From Vreelandella piezotolerans (lineage in GTDB: Bacteria > Pseudomonadota > Gammaproteobacteria > Pseudomonadales > Halomonadaceae), in NCBI RefSeq assembly GCF_012427705.1, contig NZ_CP048602.1:3844001-3908000 (forward strand): a stretch of DNA of 64,000 bases, in the 5' to 3' direction. A program made the position numbers and the translations under genes. Below the pieces are notes generated by a model. The model ran no database searches. It worked only from the letters and a program-made list of their open reading frames with translations, and had not been told where the DNA came from. Position 1 is the first letter of the stretch, and every line of letters starts with the position of its first letter. Below, piece by piece: positions 24,709 through 33,595 of the stretch.

Positions 24709-26565
24709 TTAAGAAACTTGAACAACGCGGAACATGCCAGCATCCATGTGATAGAGAAGGTGGCAGTGGAACGCCCAACTGCCCTCTGCATCTGCGGTGA
24801 TCAACGCAGATACGCGCTCACCGGGCTTCACATTTAGGGTGTGTTTGCGTGGTATCAATTCCCCTTGGCCGTTTTCTAGCTCCATCCACATACCGTGGAG
24901 GTGAATAGGATGCTCCATCATGGTGTCGTTAATCAGAATTAGGCGCAGCCGCTCATCTTTCTCAAAATGAATAGGGCCGGTCACTTCGCTAAACTTCTTA
25001 CCGTCGAACGACCACATATAACGCTCCATATTGCCGGTCAGGTGCAGCTCAAGCTCACGGCCTGGCTCACGGCGATCAGGCCATGGTGTGAACGCTTTGA
25101 GATCCCGGTAAACCAATACGCGTCGTTCGTCAGGATCAATGCCGATTCCCGCCTGGTTATAGCGAGAGCCCGGCTGAGCTTCACCGGCGAGAAGCAAACC
25201 ATTTGCGCCTATTTTGGCCTGCTCGGCTGCCATCCCCCCCATAGTAGAGTGATCCATGCCTTGCATGTTGGACATACCGGAGTGATCCATCCCAGCCATG
25301 CTGGAATGATCCATCCCCGACATGTTGGACATGCCAGAGTGATCCATCCCCGACATGTTGGACATGCCAGAGTGATCCATCCCCGCCATGTTGGAGTGAT
25401 CCATACCGCCCATACCGTGGGCACCCATGGCTTCCATGCCGCGGTCGGCAATTTGGCGGCGCTTGGGAATCTCCGCCTGCATGCCTTCACGCGGGGCTAG
25501 CGTGGCGCGAGCGTAGCCACTCCGATCCATGGCTTCGGCGAAGATGGTATAGGCTCGATCATCTTCTGGTGAAACAAGCACATCGTACGTTTCCGCCACG
25601 CCAATACGGAACTCATCAACAGGCACGGGTTGCACTGGCTGGCCATCGGCGGCCACCACGGTCATCTTCAGGCCAGGTATACGGACATCGAAGTATGACA
25701 TGGCCGAACCGTTAATCACGCGTAGCCGTACCCGCTCACCGGCCTTGAACAGCGCGTTCCAGTTTTCCTGGGGGGAGTGGCCGTTGAGCAGGTAGGTATA
25801 AGTGCTGCCGGTGACATCGGCGATATCCCGCGAGCTCATACGCATTTGGGCCCACATACCGCGCATCTCGGCGGTTTGTGAGAAACCCTTTTCGCGTACA
25901 TCGGCGAAAAAATCAGCAATCGTGCGCTCTTGGAAGTTGTAATAGCCTTCCATGGTTTTCAGATTACGGAACACCGACATCGGTTCTTCAAAGGTCCAGT
26001 CGGTGAGCAGTAACACATGCTCACGGTCGTAACGGATAGGCTCGCGCTCGGCGGCGTCGATAATCAGCGGCCCCGCATGGCCTAGCTGTTCCTGCAGACC
26101 TGAGTGGCTGTGGTACCAGTAGGTGCCGTTCTGCCTGACAGGGAAACGATAGGTAAAAGTTTCACCAGGGGCGATACCGGCAAAACTGACACCAGGCACA
26201 CCATCCATTTCCGGCGGTAGAATAAGACCATGCCAGTGGATGGAGGTGGACTCGTCCAGCAGGTTGGTGACACGCAGTACGGCGTCTTGACCTTCTTTCA
26301 AACGAATCAGCGGGCCAGGACTGGTACCGTTAATGGTAATTGGTTGGGCTTCTTGTCCGTCAATAGGCAACGATTCACGGCGGATCGCCAGCGATACCTC
26401 GGGTCCTTCTTCAACGCCCTGCGCGTAGACATTGCTGCGGCCCCAGGGGTTTGCCCAGGCGGGGGTTAATCCCATTGCCGCAGCGGAACCTATTCCTAGG
26501 GCAGCGCCGCCTTTTAGGACCTGCCGGCGAGAAAGCGGGTGAGAAATGATGCTTGAGCGTGCCAT
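24709..26565 (-). CDS. copA: Copper resistance multicopper oxidase CopA (PcoA type)
   Basis: Periplasmic Cu(I) oxidase. 618 residues: twin-arginine signal (SRRQVLKGGAALGIG), then three cupredoxin domains with all copper-site blocks: HWHGLILP, WYHSHSGLQ, HPIHLHGMWMEL and HCHLLYHMDAGMF. Between about residues 375 and 450 lies a Met/His-rich insert of repeated GMDHSGMSNM units, encoded by 33-bp DNA repeats (25245-25410). It is followed at once by copB and preceded, on the same strand, by the sensor kinase gene. Confidence 0.95.
   Translation of the reverse strand: MARSSIISHPLSRRQVLKGGAALGIGSAAAMGLTPAWANPWGRSNVYAQGVEEGPEVSLAIRRESLPIDGQEAQPITINGTSPGPLIRLKEGQDAVLRVTNLLDESTSIHWHGLILPPEMDGVPGVSFAGIAPGETFTYRFPVRQNGTYWYHSHSGLQEQLGHAGPLIIDAAEREPIRYDREHVLLLTDWTFEEPMSVFRNLKTMEGYYNFQERTIADFFADVREKGFSQTAEMRGMWAQMRMSSRDIADVTGSTYTYLLNGHSPQENWNALFKAGERVRLRVINGSAMSYFDVRIPGLKMTVVAADGQPVQPVPVDEFRIGVAETYDVLVSPEDDRAYTIFAEAMDRSGYARATLAPREGMQAEIPKRRQIADRGMEAMGAHGMGGMDHSNMAGMDHSGMSNMSGMDHSGMSNMSGMDHSSMAGMDHSGMSNMQGMDHSTMGGMAAEQAKIGANGLLLAGEAQPGSRYNQAGIGIDPDERRVLVYRDLKAFTPWPDRREPGRELELHLTGNMERYMWSFDGKKFSEVTGPIHFEKDERLRLILINDTMMEHPIHLHGMWMELENGQGELIPRKHTLNVKPGERVSALITADAEGSWAFHCHLLYHMDAGMFRVVQVS
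25245..25410 (-). repeat. 33-bp in-frame tandem repeats encoding the Met/His-rich copper-binding insert
   Basis: The unit starting CCATCCCCGACATGTTGGAC is present as two perfect adjacent copies (25311-25343 and 25344-25376) with diverged units on both sides. Each unit encodes an 11-residue Met/His-containing block in copA. Such perfect repeats can expand or contract by slippage and change copper-binding capacity. Confidence 0.85.
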
Positions 26566-26633
26566 GTGTAACTCCCATCAATGATGAATGGCACCATCTT
26601 GATGGAAGAAGCTGAATCAAAGCTGAATAGTGA

Positions 26634-27986
26634 TTAATTAATCACTTCAACTGCAAGAGGCAACGTAACCGTAACGCGCAGTCCACCCAGTGGACTACGC
26701 TCAAAGCGCGAGTGCCCTGAGTAGCGGGCAATTAACTGCGCAAGAATCGACAGGCCTAAGCCGTAGCCGGGACGGCGTTCATCCAATCGTGTGCCACGCT
26801 CTCCCAAGCGCGAAAGATCTTCTTCTGCAACGCCGAAACCGTCATCATCAGTGGTGAGCGTGAGTGTGGTAGTGGAGACGGCAATATCGCAATTAATGCA
26901 CCTATTCGACCATTTGCCAGCGTTATCGAGCACGATGCCTAATATTTCAGAAAAGTCGTGAGCCTCAATAGGCACTTGGTCTTTCTCGTGTGCCGAGTGG
27001 GTAAGGTTGAAAATGCGCTCAGGGTAAAGACTACGGAACATCTCGATGAGCCGTGAACTATCTCGCGTGACGTTCGCCATTCGACCCGCGTTAGGCCCTG
27101 CAATACGCGAACGACGCAGCTCTGCAGCTAACTGAGCGTTAATATCTTCAATACGACTGAGCAGTTTATGCCGTCGGTTTTCATCAATGGGCCGATTGCC
27201 GCGCAGTACTTGGGTAATTGCTGCCAGCGGGGTTTTTAATGCGTGTGATAGGTTGGCGACCGATTCTCGCGAGCGCTTCAGACGAAGATCAATGTCGTCC
27301 ATGAACCAGTTCAACTGGTCGACTAATTCATCTAGCTCCGAAGGGGCTACTAATGACAAGCGATCACGTTTGCCTGATCGCAATGCTTCAAGTTGTTGGC
27401 GCAGTTGCCAGAGTGGTATGAGTCCACGGTTAACCGCTAGCATGTTGAGTATGATGAGCATCCCTAAAAGCACGGCGGCGATCCCACCGACCCACCAGTG
27501 TAAAGTTGCAAGCCCTGCTTCTACTTGGGAAAAATCCTCGCCCACCAATAGCACACCCTGCGTGCCCTGCCACTCAAAATGGCGGCGATAGACGAGCATG
27601 TGCTGTGTTCCGCGATTCACATCTATTAGGGCATCGCCGCTCTCATCTAGCAACGGAGCCAGCTGTTGCTGCCATTGCGGGTCAGAAGCGTTGACCGAGC
27701 CATTGAAACGGAGTACGTAGAGATGATGAAAGACTTGATAGCCTTGGCTAACCGAGTCGAGCGCAGTCGGTACAGCCGTTTGGTCTTGCTCTAGCTGCGC
27801 GACCGCGTGGTTTGCTTCACGTTGTAAGCGTTCACCTAAAAAATCCCTTGCCAGGCTCTGTAAAAAGATCCCGTGCAATAGCCACGTGGTGACCACCACC
27901 AGTAGCGCGACGCCGCCTAACCATGCGAGTAGCCGAATGCGTAAACTGCGTCTATCAATGTGAAGCAAAGAAATACCCCTGACCAC
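26634..27986 (-). CDS. Sensor histidine kinase, probable copper sensor (CopS/CusS type)
   Basis: 450 residues: N-terminal membrane helix (LLAWLGGVALLVVVTTWLL), periplasmic domain of about 130 residues, second helix (IAAVLLGMLIILNML), HAMP-like linker, the phospho-acceptor block NLSHALKTPLAAITQVL and an ATPase domain with NAGKW, DDGFGV and GYGLGLSI. It starts with GTG and overlaps the regulator gene by 32 bp, so the pair is translated together. Position next to copA/copB and cupredoxin genes suggests copper sensing; the periplasmic part has few obvious metal ligands. Confidence 0.88.
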   Translation of the reverse strand: MVRGISLLHIDRRSLRIRLLAWLGGVALLVVVTTWLLHGIFLQSLARDFLGERLQREANHAVAQLEQDQTAVPTALDSVSQGYQVFHHLYVLRFNGSVNASDPQWQQQLAPLLDESGDALIDVNRGTQHMLVYRRHFEWQGTQGVLLVGEDFSQVEAGLATLHWWVGGIAAVLLGMLIILNMLAVNRGLIPLWQLRQQLEALRSGKRDRLSLVAPSELDELVDQLNWFMDDIDLRLKRSRESVANLSHALKTPLAAITQVLRGNRPIDENRRHKLLSRIEDINAQLAAELRRSRIAGPNAGRMANVTRDSSRLIEMFRSLYPERIFNLTHSAHEKDQVPIEAHDFSEILGIVLDNAGKWSNRCINCDIAVSTTTLTLTTDDDGFGVAEEDLSRLGERGTRLDERRPGYGLGLSILAQLIARYSGHSRFERSPLGGLRVTVTLPLAVEVIN

Positions 27987-28620
27987 GTCGCGTTTGAATG
28001 ACTGATTTACCGAGATAACGGCGCAGACGAGCGATGTAGACTTCCACCAAGTTAGGTGCGGCAGCGTCCTGATCCAAGGCGTAGAGCTGCTCTAGTAGCT
28101 GATCTTTCGAGTGAATACGGTCTGGATGAAGCATTAAGTAGCGCAGTAACCGAAACTCGGTCGCTGTGAGCGAACGCCACGTTTCACCTTCTAAGCACAC
28201 TCGTTGACCCGCTTCATCCAACGAAATGCCGTTAAGCGTGATCACTTGAGATAACTGACCAGACTGCCTGCGTAGCAAGGCCTTCAGCCGGGCCATCAGT
28301 TCGGCTTCGTGGAAGGGCTTGGTAAGATAGTCATCGGCCCCCGTCTCAAGACCGACAACTTTATCTTCCCAGGTATCGCGGGCCGTCAGGATCAAAATAG
28401 GCGTGTCGCGTTTTTGCCTGCGCCACTGGGCGAGCAGATCCAGCCCTGAGCCGTCGGGCAAACCGACATCTAAGATCGCCAGTTCATAATGCTCGGTTGC
28501 CATCAGCGACTTGGCCGCTTTCAATGAGGCGGCCAAATCAACCAGGTAACCGTTGTCTTTGAGACTCTCTGCCAAGCTTTCCGCTAGCAAGTCATCATCT
28601 TCAAGTAGCAACAGTTTCAT
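27955..28620 (-). CDS. OmpR-family response regulator, probable CopR
   Basis: 221 residues: receiver domain with the acidic pair EDDD near residue 7, phospho-acceptor Asp in LAILDVGLPDGSG, Thr in LILTARDTW and Lys in YLTKPF; C-terminal winged helix ending VIQTRRGQGYFF. Overlaps the kinase gene. It likely activates copA-copB and the cupredoxin gene, but no operator was identified. Confidence 0.9.
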   Translation of the reverse strand: MKLLLLEDDDLLAESLAESLKDNGYLVDLAASLKAAKSLMATEHYELAILDVGLPDGSGLDLLAQWRRQKRDTPILILTARDTWEDKVVGLETGADDYLTKPFHEAELMARLKALLRRQSGQLSQVITLNGISLDEAGQRVCLEGETWRSLTATEFRLLRYLMLHPDRIHSKDQLLEQLYALDQDAAAPNLVEVYIARLRRYLGKSVIQTRRGQGYFFASH

Positions 28621-28634
28621 GGATATACGTCAGA

Positions 28635-29168
28635 TTAGAGAGAAAAATTGCCGTACATGCCGGATTCATAATGACCAGGAATGTTACAGGCATACTCTAG
28701 CTCGTTAACATTGTCAGGGACACTCCATAATAAAGTCCCGGTTTCACCAGGCGCAATGGTGACACCTGCCATACTCATATTGGCCATATCGTGACCATCG
28801 CCGTTTGACATATTGGACATATCGTGGCCTTCACCGTGTGCCATATTCGACATGTCATGGCCTCCGCCATTGGCCATGTTTAGCATCATCTGGCGATGTT
28901 CTTCTTGGGCTTCTTTGCTACCAATCACAAATTCATGCTCTAAATTGCCGGTGTTGGTGATTTCAAATTTAACCACCTCCCCAGCCGCCAGTTCTAGCTC
29001 TTCAGGGTCGAACCACATATCGCCAGCCTCAAGGCTGATCGTGCGGTCAACGTCAGCCTCGGTTAGGCCATTGTCACCACTGCCTTGGCCGGGCGAAGCC
29101 CATGCCGCACTCGTTATCAAACTGAGTGAAAGGGCAAACAAAGACGTTGTTAAGGAGATGTTGCGCAT
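28635..29168 (-). CDS. Cupredoxin with Met/His-rich insert
   Basis: 177 residues from ATG 29168 (GAGG eight bases upstream; another ATG lies 6 bp earlier). A signal peptide is followed by a plastocyanin/azurin-like domain: FEITNTGNLEHEFVIGS supplies the first His, and the C-terminal CNIPGHYESGMYGNF supplies the Cys, His and Met of a type 1 copper site. Between them lies an insert with repeated GHDMSNM units. Periplasmic copper carrier, probably partner of CopA. First gene of the leftward cluster with the two-component system. Confidence 0.9.
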   Translation of the reverse strand: MRNISLTTSLFALSLSLITSAAWASPGQGSGDNGLTEADVDRTISLEAGDMWFDPEELELAAGEVVKFEITNTGNLEHEFVIGSKEAQEEHRQMMLNMANGGGHDMSNMAHGEGHDMSNMSNGDGHDMANMSMAGVTIAPGETGTLLWSVPDNVNELEYACNIPGHYESGMYGNFSL

Positions 29169-29451
29169 GGTCATTTACCTCAGAGGTTATTGTCACTTGT
29201 TCTTTATACGGCGTTAACCTGAAACGAGCCTGAACCTAACGTAAAAATATGGCCTGCTACCCAAAAGCATTTCTAACATGATGATGGATCCTGCCCCCCC
29301 TGATTAGAGTCAACGCTGCAGCAATGACTTTTCGTCTTGTTGGTGCAATTGCCTATGGCAGCCTCCGCCTAAACCTCAGCGTAAGGCCCATAAGAAGGAG
29401 ACCGTTAATTTCGAGCTCTGGAACGGCTCAACAAGGTGGTTGACCTGTTAG

Positions 29452-30357
29452 TCACCCATTCGGTGATGACACTCTTGTCAGCACTGCCGTGATCAACAAG
29501 ATAACCGCGACCAGCACCATCTCCAGTGCAATACTTCTCTGTAACCGTCCTGGGGCTGTTGCGTCGCCGCTCTCAAAGGCCGGCACAAGCCGCCACTTGT
29601 TCGCGGCAGCAAATAACAGTAGCGCCGCCACAATCAATACCTTGCCGATCAAGAACTGTCCATATGCCGTGGTGAGCAGGGGTGTGAGACCGCCTGTTAG
29701 CAGCGTGGCCAAAGTGACGCCCGCCAGTACCAACACGCCAACTCCGCCCATGGCGATTTTCCCGAAACGGGTCAGAATGTGGGCGGTATTGTCCTGGTTG
29801 TGACCCCGTCCAACTAAATGGAACAGCGGCCAAAGCGAGGCCACCCAAAATGCTGCCGCCATCAGGTGAACGATCAGCAAGCCAGCCAGAACGAGGCGTG
29901 GGGTGTTTACTGTATGCCCCACCTGCACGAATGCCAGCATCACCAATAAAACGCCTACTAGGCTCACGCTGTTGGCTGTTTTCGAGTGCGCTAAGTTATT
30001 AAGCTGAATCGCCTGAACCAGCAGCAAGCCAGCTACCGCCAGCATTAGCCGGCCCCCGGACGCACCCTCAAACACGATTCCGAGCAGCATTGGGTTGGTT
30101 GCAGCAGATATATTGCCGCCCCCAAGGTAACCAGCTTCTAAAGGCCACTGGAACAGAATCAGAATGACCCCCGCCCAGGCAGCAAAGACGCCCATGCGGG
30201 CGACGCGCCTCCGGTCGTGATCAGGGAGTCGGGGAAACGCTAGACGAAACAACACGGCCCCCGTCGCGACTAGGGCACTAAGGTAAACCCCAGCCGCCAC
30301 GAGAATCATCGCGACGGTCCAGACGTCGAGGCTATTTACGGAGAACCACCAGGCCAC
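29452..30357 (-). CDS. copD: Copper resistance protein D, CopD-family membrane protein
   Basis: 301 residues with about eight hydrophobic segments and the conserved His-containing blocks LIVHLMAAAFWVASLWPL and VQVGHTVNTPRL of the CopD/YebZ family, thought to import copper across the inner membrane with CopC. It starts with GTG 3 bp after the copC stop, so the two are translationally coupled. The gene ends near a 280-bp gap before the cupredoxin gene. Confidence 0.92.
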   Translation of the reverse strand: MAWWFSVNSLDVWTVAMILVAAGVYLSALVATGAVLFRLAFPRLPDHDRRRVARMGVFAAWAGVILILFQWPLEAGYLGGGNISAATNPMLLGIVFEGASGGRLMLAVAGLLLVQAIQLNNLAHSKTANSVSLVGVLLVMLAFVQVGHTVNTPRLVLAGLLIVHLMAAAFWVASLWPLFHLVGRGHNQDNTAHILTRFGKIAMGGVGVLVLAGVTLATLLTGGLTPLLTTAYGQFLIGKVLIVAALLLFAAANKWRLVPAFESGDATAPGRLQRSIALEMVLVAVILLITAVLTRVSSPNG

Positions 30358-30360
30358 GGG

Positions 30361-30732
30361 TCAGGGCTCGACCGAGAAGTTAAAACCGTCGGACATCATG
30401 TGCCCGTCATCCGATAGGCCACGCCAGCGCACCTGGTAATCCCCAGCCGAAAGAGTGTCACTGGGCTTTACGAAGTAGCGATCGACCTGTTCACTGCCTG
30501 GCTGACCATCAAGAGGAACGTGGCCGTCCGGGCCTGCCACTTCAAACTGGGTGATGCGCATCATGCCACCAAACTCGATGCCAATCTCTGCTGGGGAATC
30601 CTGAATGGTGACGCCATCCTTAGGCGAAGTGCTTGCGGCCCCTTCATGGGCCAGCACTGGGATTGCTAGCGACAGCAACAGCGTTGCTAAGGAAGCGTGA
30701 ATGATAGGGAGCGAACTCGTCTTCTTTTGCAT
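30361..30732 (-). CDS. copC: Copper resistance protein C, periplasmic CopC
   Basis: 123 residues: signal peptide ending VLAHEG, so that the mature protein starts with the conserved His of the Cu(II) site. The C-terminal YQVRWRGLSDDGHMMSDGFN carries the second ligand motif DGH. No Met-rich loop of the Cu(I) site is obvious apart from GGMMRITQF, so it may bind mainly Cu(II). Coupled to copD. Confidence 0.93.
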   Translation of the reverse strand: MQKKTSSLPIIHASLATLLLSLAIPVLAHEGAASTSPKDGVTIQDSPAEIGIEFGGMMRITQFEVAGPDGHVPLDGQPGSEQVDRYFVKPSDTLSAGDYQVRWRGLSDDGHMMSDGFNFSVEP

Positions 30733-31089
30733 ACCGTATCCTTATGTTTTTCAGGGTTGAATGGATATTGTTACTTCATCGCGGAGGCGCTAAAACTGAT
30801 TCGGTTGAGCCTTCTTACATCGTTCATTTTCCCTGTTTGGCGAACAAGGCGCATGGCGTCGTATGAATCTTCAAAGAAATGTGTAGGTGTTATAGCGTGC
30901 CAACCTGAAGCAGGGCTGAAAATGGCGGAAAAAATGATCTGTGACAACACTTAGGTATTGGGATCGGTTTCTCCTTTACCTTTGGGCCACCTATAGGTTG
31001 TAGGCTTATAACGAAAGCTAACTCCGCCTTCTTCCATTTTTAATGGATAAGGCGATGTCTCGACCAGCAACATGATAAGAGGAAATATC
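30733..31089. other. Intergenic region between divergent copC and the Met-rich gene
   Basis: About 360 bases. A frame at 30697-30954 lacks a ribosome site and mostly overlaps copC; I see no real gene. The region must hold two divergent promoters. No clear operator was found. Confidence 0.4.
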
Positions 31090-31641
31090 ATGGTTAAGCA
31101 CAAGATGATCTTTGTCATTGGTCTGGCTGCAAGCCTCAGTGTCCCCAGCAGCGCCATCTTCGCTCAAGGTATGAGCCAAGGCGCCCAAGGTCAGGGCAAT
31201 ATGATGGACGGCCAAGTCGGTATGGGTTCGGGCATGATGATGGGCAGTCAAGAAGGCATGTACCCAGGAATGATGATGGGAGGGCAAAGCGGGATGATGC
31301 CTTGTCCAATGATGGAAGGCATGGGGAGTATGTTCGGCATTGGCGGTATGCTCGACGAGCAGCAGATGAGTACCATGCGTGAGATGCGCCAAGAACACCG
31401 CGCGGCCCAGCTTGAGCGGATGGGCGAATTGATGAACCTGCGCGACGACATGATGCAAACCATGCAGACTGAACGCCCTGAACCAGAGGAAATAAAGGCG
31501 CTGCATGCTCAAATGGCCAACCTTCATGGCGATATGATGGCTGATAACGTGCGCATGCATAATCAGATGCAGGACTTACTGACCGATGAGCAGCGTGAAC
31601 AGATGAGAGGAAGCATGCCCAGCCACCATGGCCCGCAATAA
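31090..31641 (+). CDS. CpxP/Spy-like periplasmic Met-rich protein
   Basis: 183 residues from ATG 31090, which follows an AGAGGA ribosome site; an ATG 18 bp earlier contains that site and is rejected. A signal peptide precedes a Gly/Met-rich region (GMGSGMMMGSQEGMYPGMMM) and a helical region with repeated Met/His and a LLTDEQREQMRG block close to the LTxxQ motif of CpxP/Spy/ZraP proteins. Likely a periplasmic metal-binding chaperone. Followed by a small membrane protein and a DUF411 gene. Confidence 0.8.
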   Translation: MVKHKMIFVIGLAASLSVPSSAIFAQGMSQGAQGQGNMMDGQVGMGSGMMMGSQEGMYPGMMMGGQSGMMPCPMMEGMGSMFGIGGMLDEQQMSTMREMRQEHRAAQLERMGELMNLRDDMMQTMQTERPEPEEIKALHAQMANLHGDMMADNVRMHNQMQDLLTDEQREQMRGSMPSHHGPQ

Positions 31642-31677
31642 GCCTTGGCGATTGCCTCTTTTTTTAGGAGTGATGGC

Positions 31678-31812
31678 ATGATGAACGCGGAATGTTTTGC
31701 TTTTATGGGGTCAATGGGGTGGCTAGGCTGGTTGATGCCCCTGGCCATGCTGTTATTAATTGGCTTGGCGATCGCTTCGCTGGCAAAATACCTCTTCAGT
31801 CGTTCACGCTAA
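31678..31812 (+). CDS. 44-aa Met-rich single-span membrane protein
   Basis: AGGAG (31666-31670) precedes ATG 31678. The product starts MMNAECFAFMGSMGWLGW, has one hydrophobic span and ends LAKYLFSRSR. It matches the plan of the 41-aa protein at 13388-13513. It lies between the Met-rich protein and the DUF411 gene with 36- and 13-bp gaps, so the three probably form an operon. Confidence 0.8.
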   Translation: MMNAECFAFMGSMGWLGWLMPLAMLLLIGLAIASLAKYLFSRSR

Positions 31813-31825
31813 GGAGTTGAAAATA

Positions 31826-32266
31826 ATGCAACATATGAGCACCAAGCTTTTACTCTCTGGTTCCATGCTGCTTGGGGCGGTCTCCGCCCAGGCGGCGTTA
31901 CCGCCAGAGGCAACATTGTATAAAAACCCCCAGTGCGGCTGCTGTGACGCTTATGCACGCCATCTTGAAGAGCTCGGCGTAGAAGTGACGATTATTGACG
32001 ATGTAGAGCTGGGTGATATTAAGCAGCAGGCAGGCGTGCCCTATGGCCTGGGTTCATGCCATACCATTGAGATGGGCGAGTATTGGATCGAAGGCCACGT
32101 TCCAATGGAAGCCGTGCAGGCGCTGTTTGAGGAACAACCCGATATTGACGGTATCGGTTTGGCGGGTATGCCCATTGGCACACCGGGTATGCCGGGGCCA
32201 CAAGAAAGCCCTTACAATGTGTACACGTTTACAGGCCAGGAAGATGAGCCATTTATGACCCTTTAG
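31826..32266 (+). CDS. DUF411 metal-binding-type periplasmic protein, second copy
   Basis: 146 residues from ATG 31826 (AAGGAG nine bases upstream; the longer frame lies inside the previous gene). Signal peptide, then NPQCGCCDAYARHLE, YGLGSCHTIEMG and EGHVPMEAV, as in the paralogue at 6269-6709. Putative periplasmic Cu-binding protein of unknown mechanism; the shared small neighbour suggests a functional unit. Confidence 0.88.
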   Translation: MQHMSTKLLLSGSMLLGAVSAQAALPPEATLYKNPQCGCCDAYARHLEELGVEVTIIDDVELGDIKQQAGVPYGLGSCHTIEMGEYWIEGHVPMEAVQALFEEQPDIDGIGLAGMPIGTPGMPGPQESPYNVYTFTGQEDEPFMTL

Positions 32267-32617
32267 TAGGGTGATAAAAGCTCGCCTGCTGTCTGCACGC
32301 CGTTCTAACGGACTCTTGTAGTACAGCAGGCGCATTCAAGTCATACATTACTAAAACGAAAGCGCTGTATTAAACTTAGGATTTACTTTGCTAGTGCGTT
32401 ACGGGTCGATTCGTTACGGTAAGCTAAAAATAAGATTGCGTCGTTTTCTTTACACCTACACATTGCCACACTAGCAAGCCTGTTAAAGCTTACTTTGCGC
32501 AAAAACCTCCTATTAATATTACGCCTTAATAAAAGGTGAGCATGTTGTATACCCGCGTTAGTAAGATTGGCAGTTCGCATCCCACGTTTATTTCCCAAGC
32601 CCGCGTCCTTACTCGTT
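32267..32617. other. Intergenic region with a nested hairpin
   Basis: 350 bases without a recognised gene. A frame on the minus strand (32383-32811) is mostly a shadow of the MFS gene. The first part holds the nested inverted repeat described separately. Confidence 0.45.
32283..32332. repeat. Nested inverted repeat after the DUF411 gene
   Basis: Outer arms CGCCTGCTGT (32283-32292) and ACAGCAGGCG (32323-32332) are perfect complements; inside them CCGTT (32300-32304) and AACGG (32307-32311) form a second hairpin. No T run follows. It might act as a terminator-like or recombination-like structure, but the core bases of integron attC sites are absent. Confidence 0.55.
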
Positions 32618-33487
32618 TTACGATGGCCAATGGGAATGGTGGTCATCGATAACAAAGACGTGCCCATGTGAGCCTGGGGAATGATGGTGGGAATGGCGAT
32701 GAGGTTCCGGCCCCTCCCATCCCTCATGTTCGTGCTGATGATGTTCATCGTGGTAGTGCAGGTGGGTGTGACTTTGGGCAGCGTGCTCGTGCTCAAGAGC
32801 CATCGGGTCATGTGCGTGCCAGATAAGGGCCGCGAGCCCCGTTGCCGCCAGGGCCACCGTTCCCAGCAAAGCGAACGTACCCGTCAGTCCCAGGTTCACT
32901 CCCAGCCAGCCTGCCAACGGATAGGTGACTAGCCAACAGCTGTGTGACAACGAGAACTGGGCAGCAAACAGCGCTGGACGCTCCTCCGGCTGGCATGAAC
33001 GTTTGAGCAGGCGCCCGGTGGGGGTCATGACCAACGAGGCCCCAGCGCCCAGCAGTAACCATAGCCCGACAAGCCCCGCAAACGATGGGCCCAGCCAGCC
33101 CAGGTAGAGGCTGAGTGCCATCATAACGCCACCCAGCAGCATGACTGGCCGCTCGGACACCCGTTCCAGCACCTTGGGCAGCAGTAAGGCTATTAGCATG
33201 GAGCCCCCGCCTGCGGCGGCAAAGGCCAGTGCGACTTCTTTCTCGCCCAAATTCAACACCGAGCGTACGAGTACCACCGTGTTGACGATCTGCATGGTCC
33301 CGGCGGCTGAAACAGCCAGGTTCAACGCCAGTAGCCCGCGCAACCGGGGCGTCTTCAGGTAAATCCGCATACCATGAGTAACGCGACGCCAGACGCCGGG
33401 GGCTTCCTCTAGGGGGTGAGACGCAGGCAGGATCACCGATATAACCAGGGCGGCAGAGATTTTCCAGAGTGGGGTGTCTGGGCCCAA
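32618..33487 (-). pseudogene. Truncated MFS metal exporter with His-rich tail (NreB/NrsD-like)
   Basis: 289 residues covering roughly the second half of a 12-span major facilitator: seven hydrophobic segments, with the N-terminal six spans missing upstream of 33487. The C-terminus is a His-rich tail (HEHAAQSHTHLHYHDEHHQH and SHHHSPGSHGH), as in nickel exporters NreB and NrsD. The upstream sequence turns into the promoter region of the cardiolipin synthase gene, so a deletion or rearrangement has removed the start. Probably inactive. Confidence 0.7.
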
Positions 33488-33595
33488 TTGGTTTCGGTTC
33501 TGGTTTGTAGGGCTCGTGAGTATTGTCTTTACCGTTCAGGTTGCGGCAATGATAAAACTGATTTTACAGCGAAGAAAAGGTGGTTTAGGGGGAGC

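Noticed and set aside
25245..25410. CRISPR-like array
   Set aside because: The repeats are adjacent with no spacers and keep the copA reading frame, so they are coding tandem repeats.
24967..25500. 177-residue His-rich plus-strand frame opposite copA
   Set aside because: Shadow of the Met/His-rich repeats of the multicopper oxidase gene on the other strand.
29281..29310. Possible fourth IS3 end (GATCCTGCCC)
   Set aside because: Only ten bases match the terminal repeat; the following bases differ and no transposase remains.
31018..31560. 180-residue His-rich minus-strand frame
   Set aside because: It is the complement of the Met-rich CpxP/Spy-like gene; ATG-rich codons read as CAT on the other strand give artificial His content.
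32283..32332. Integron attC site
   Set aside because: The fold is similar in shape, but the GTTRRRY/RYYYAAC core sites are absent and there is no integron integrase or cassette array.
33416..33595. N-terminal extension of cardiolipin synthase
   Set aside because: It overlaps the MFS remnant, and the strong GGGGGAG site lies just before the ATG at 33596.
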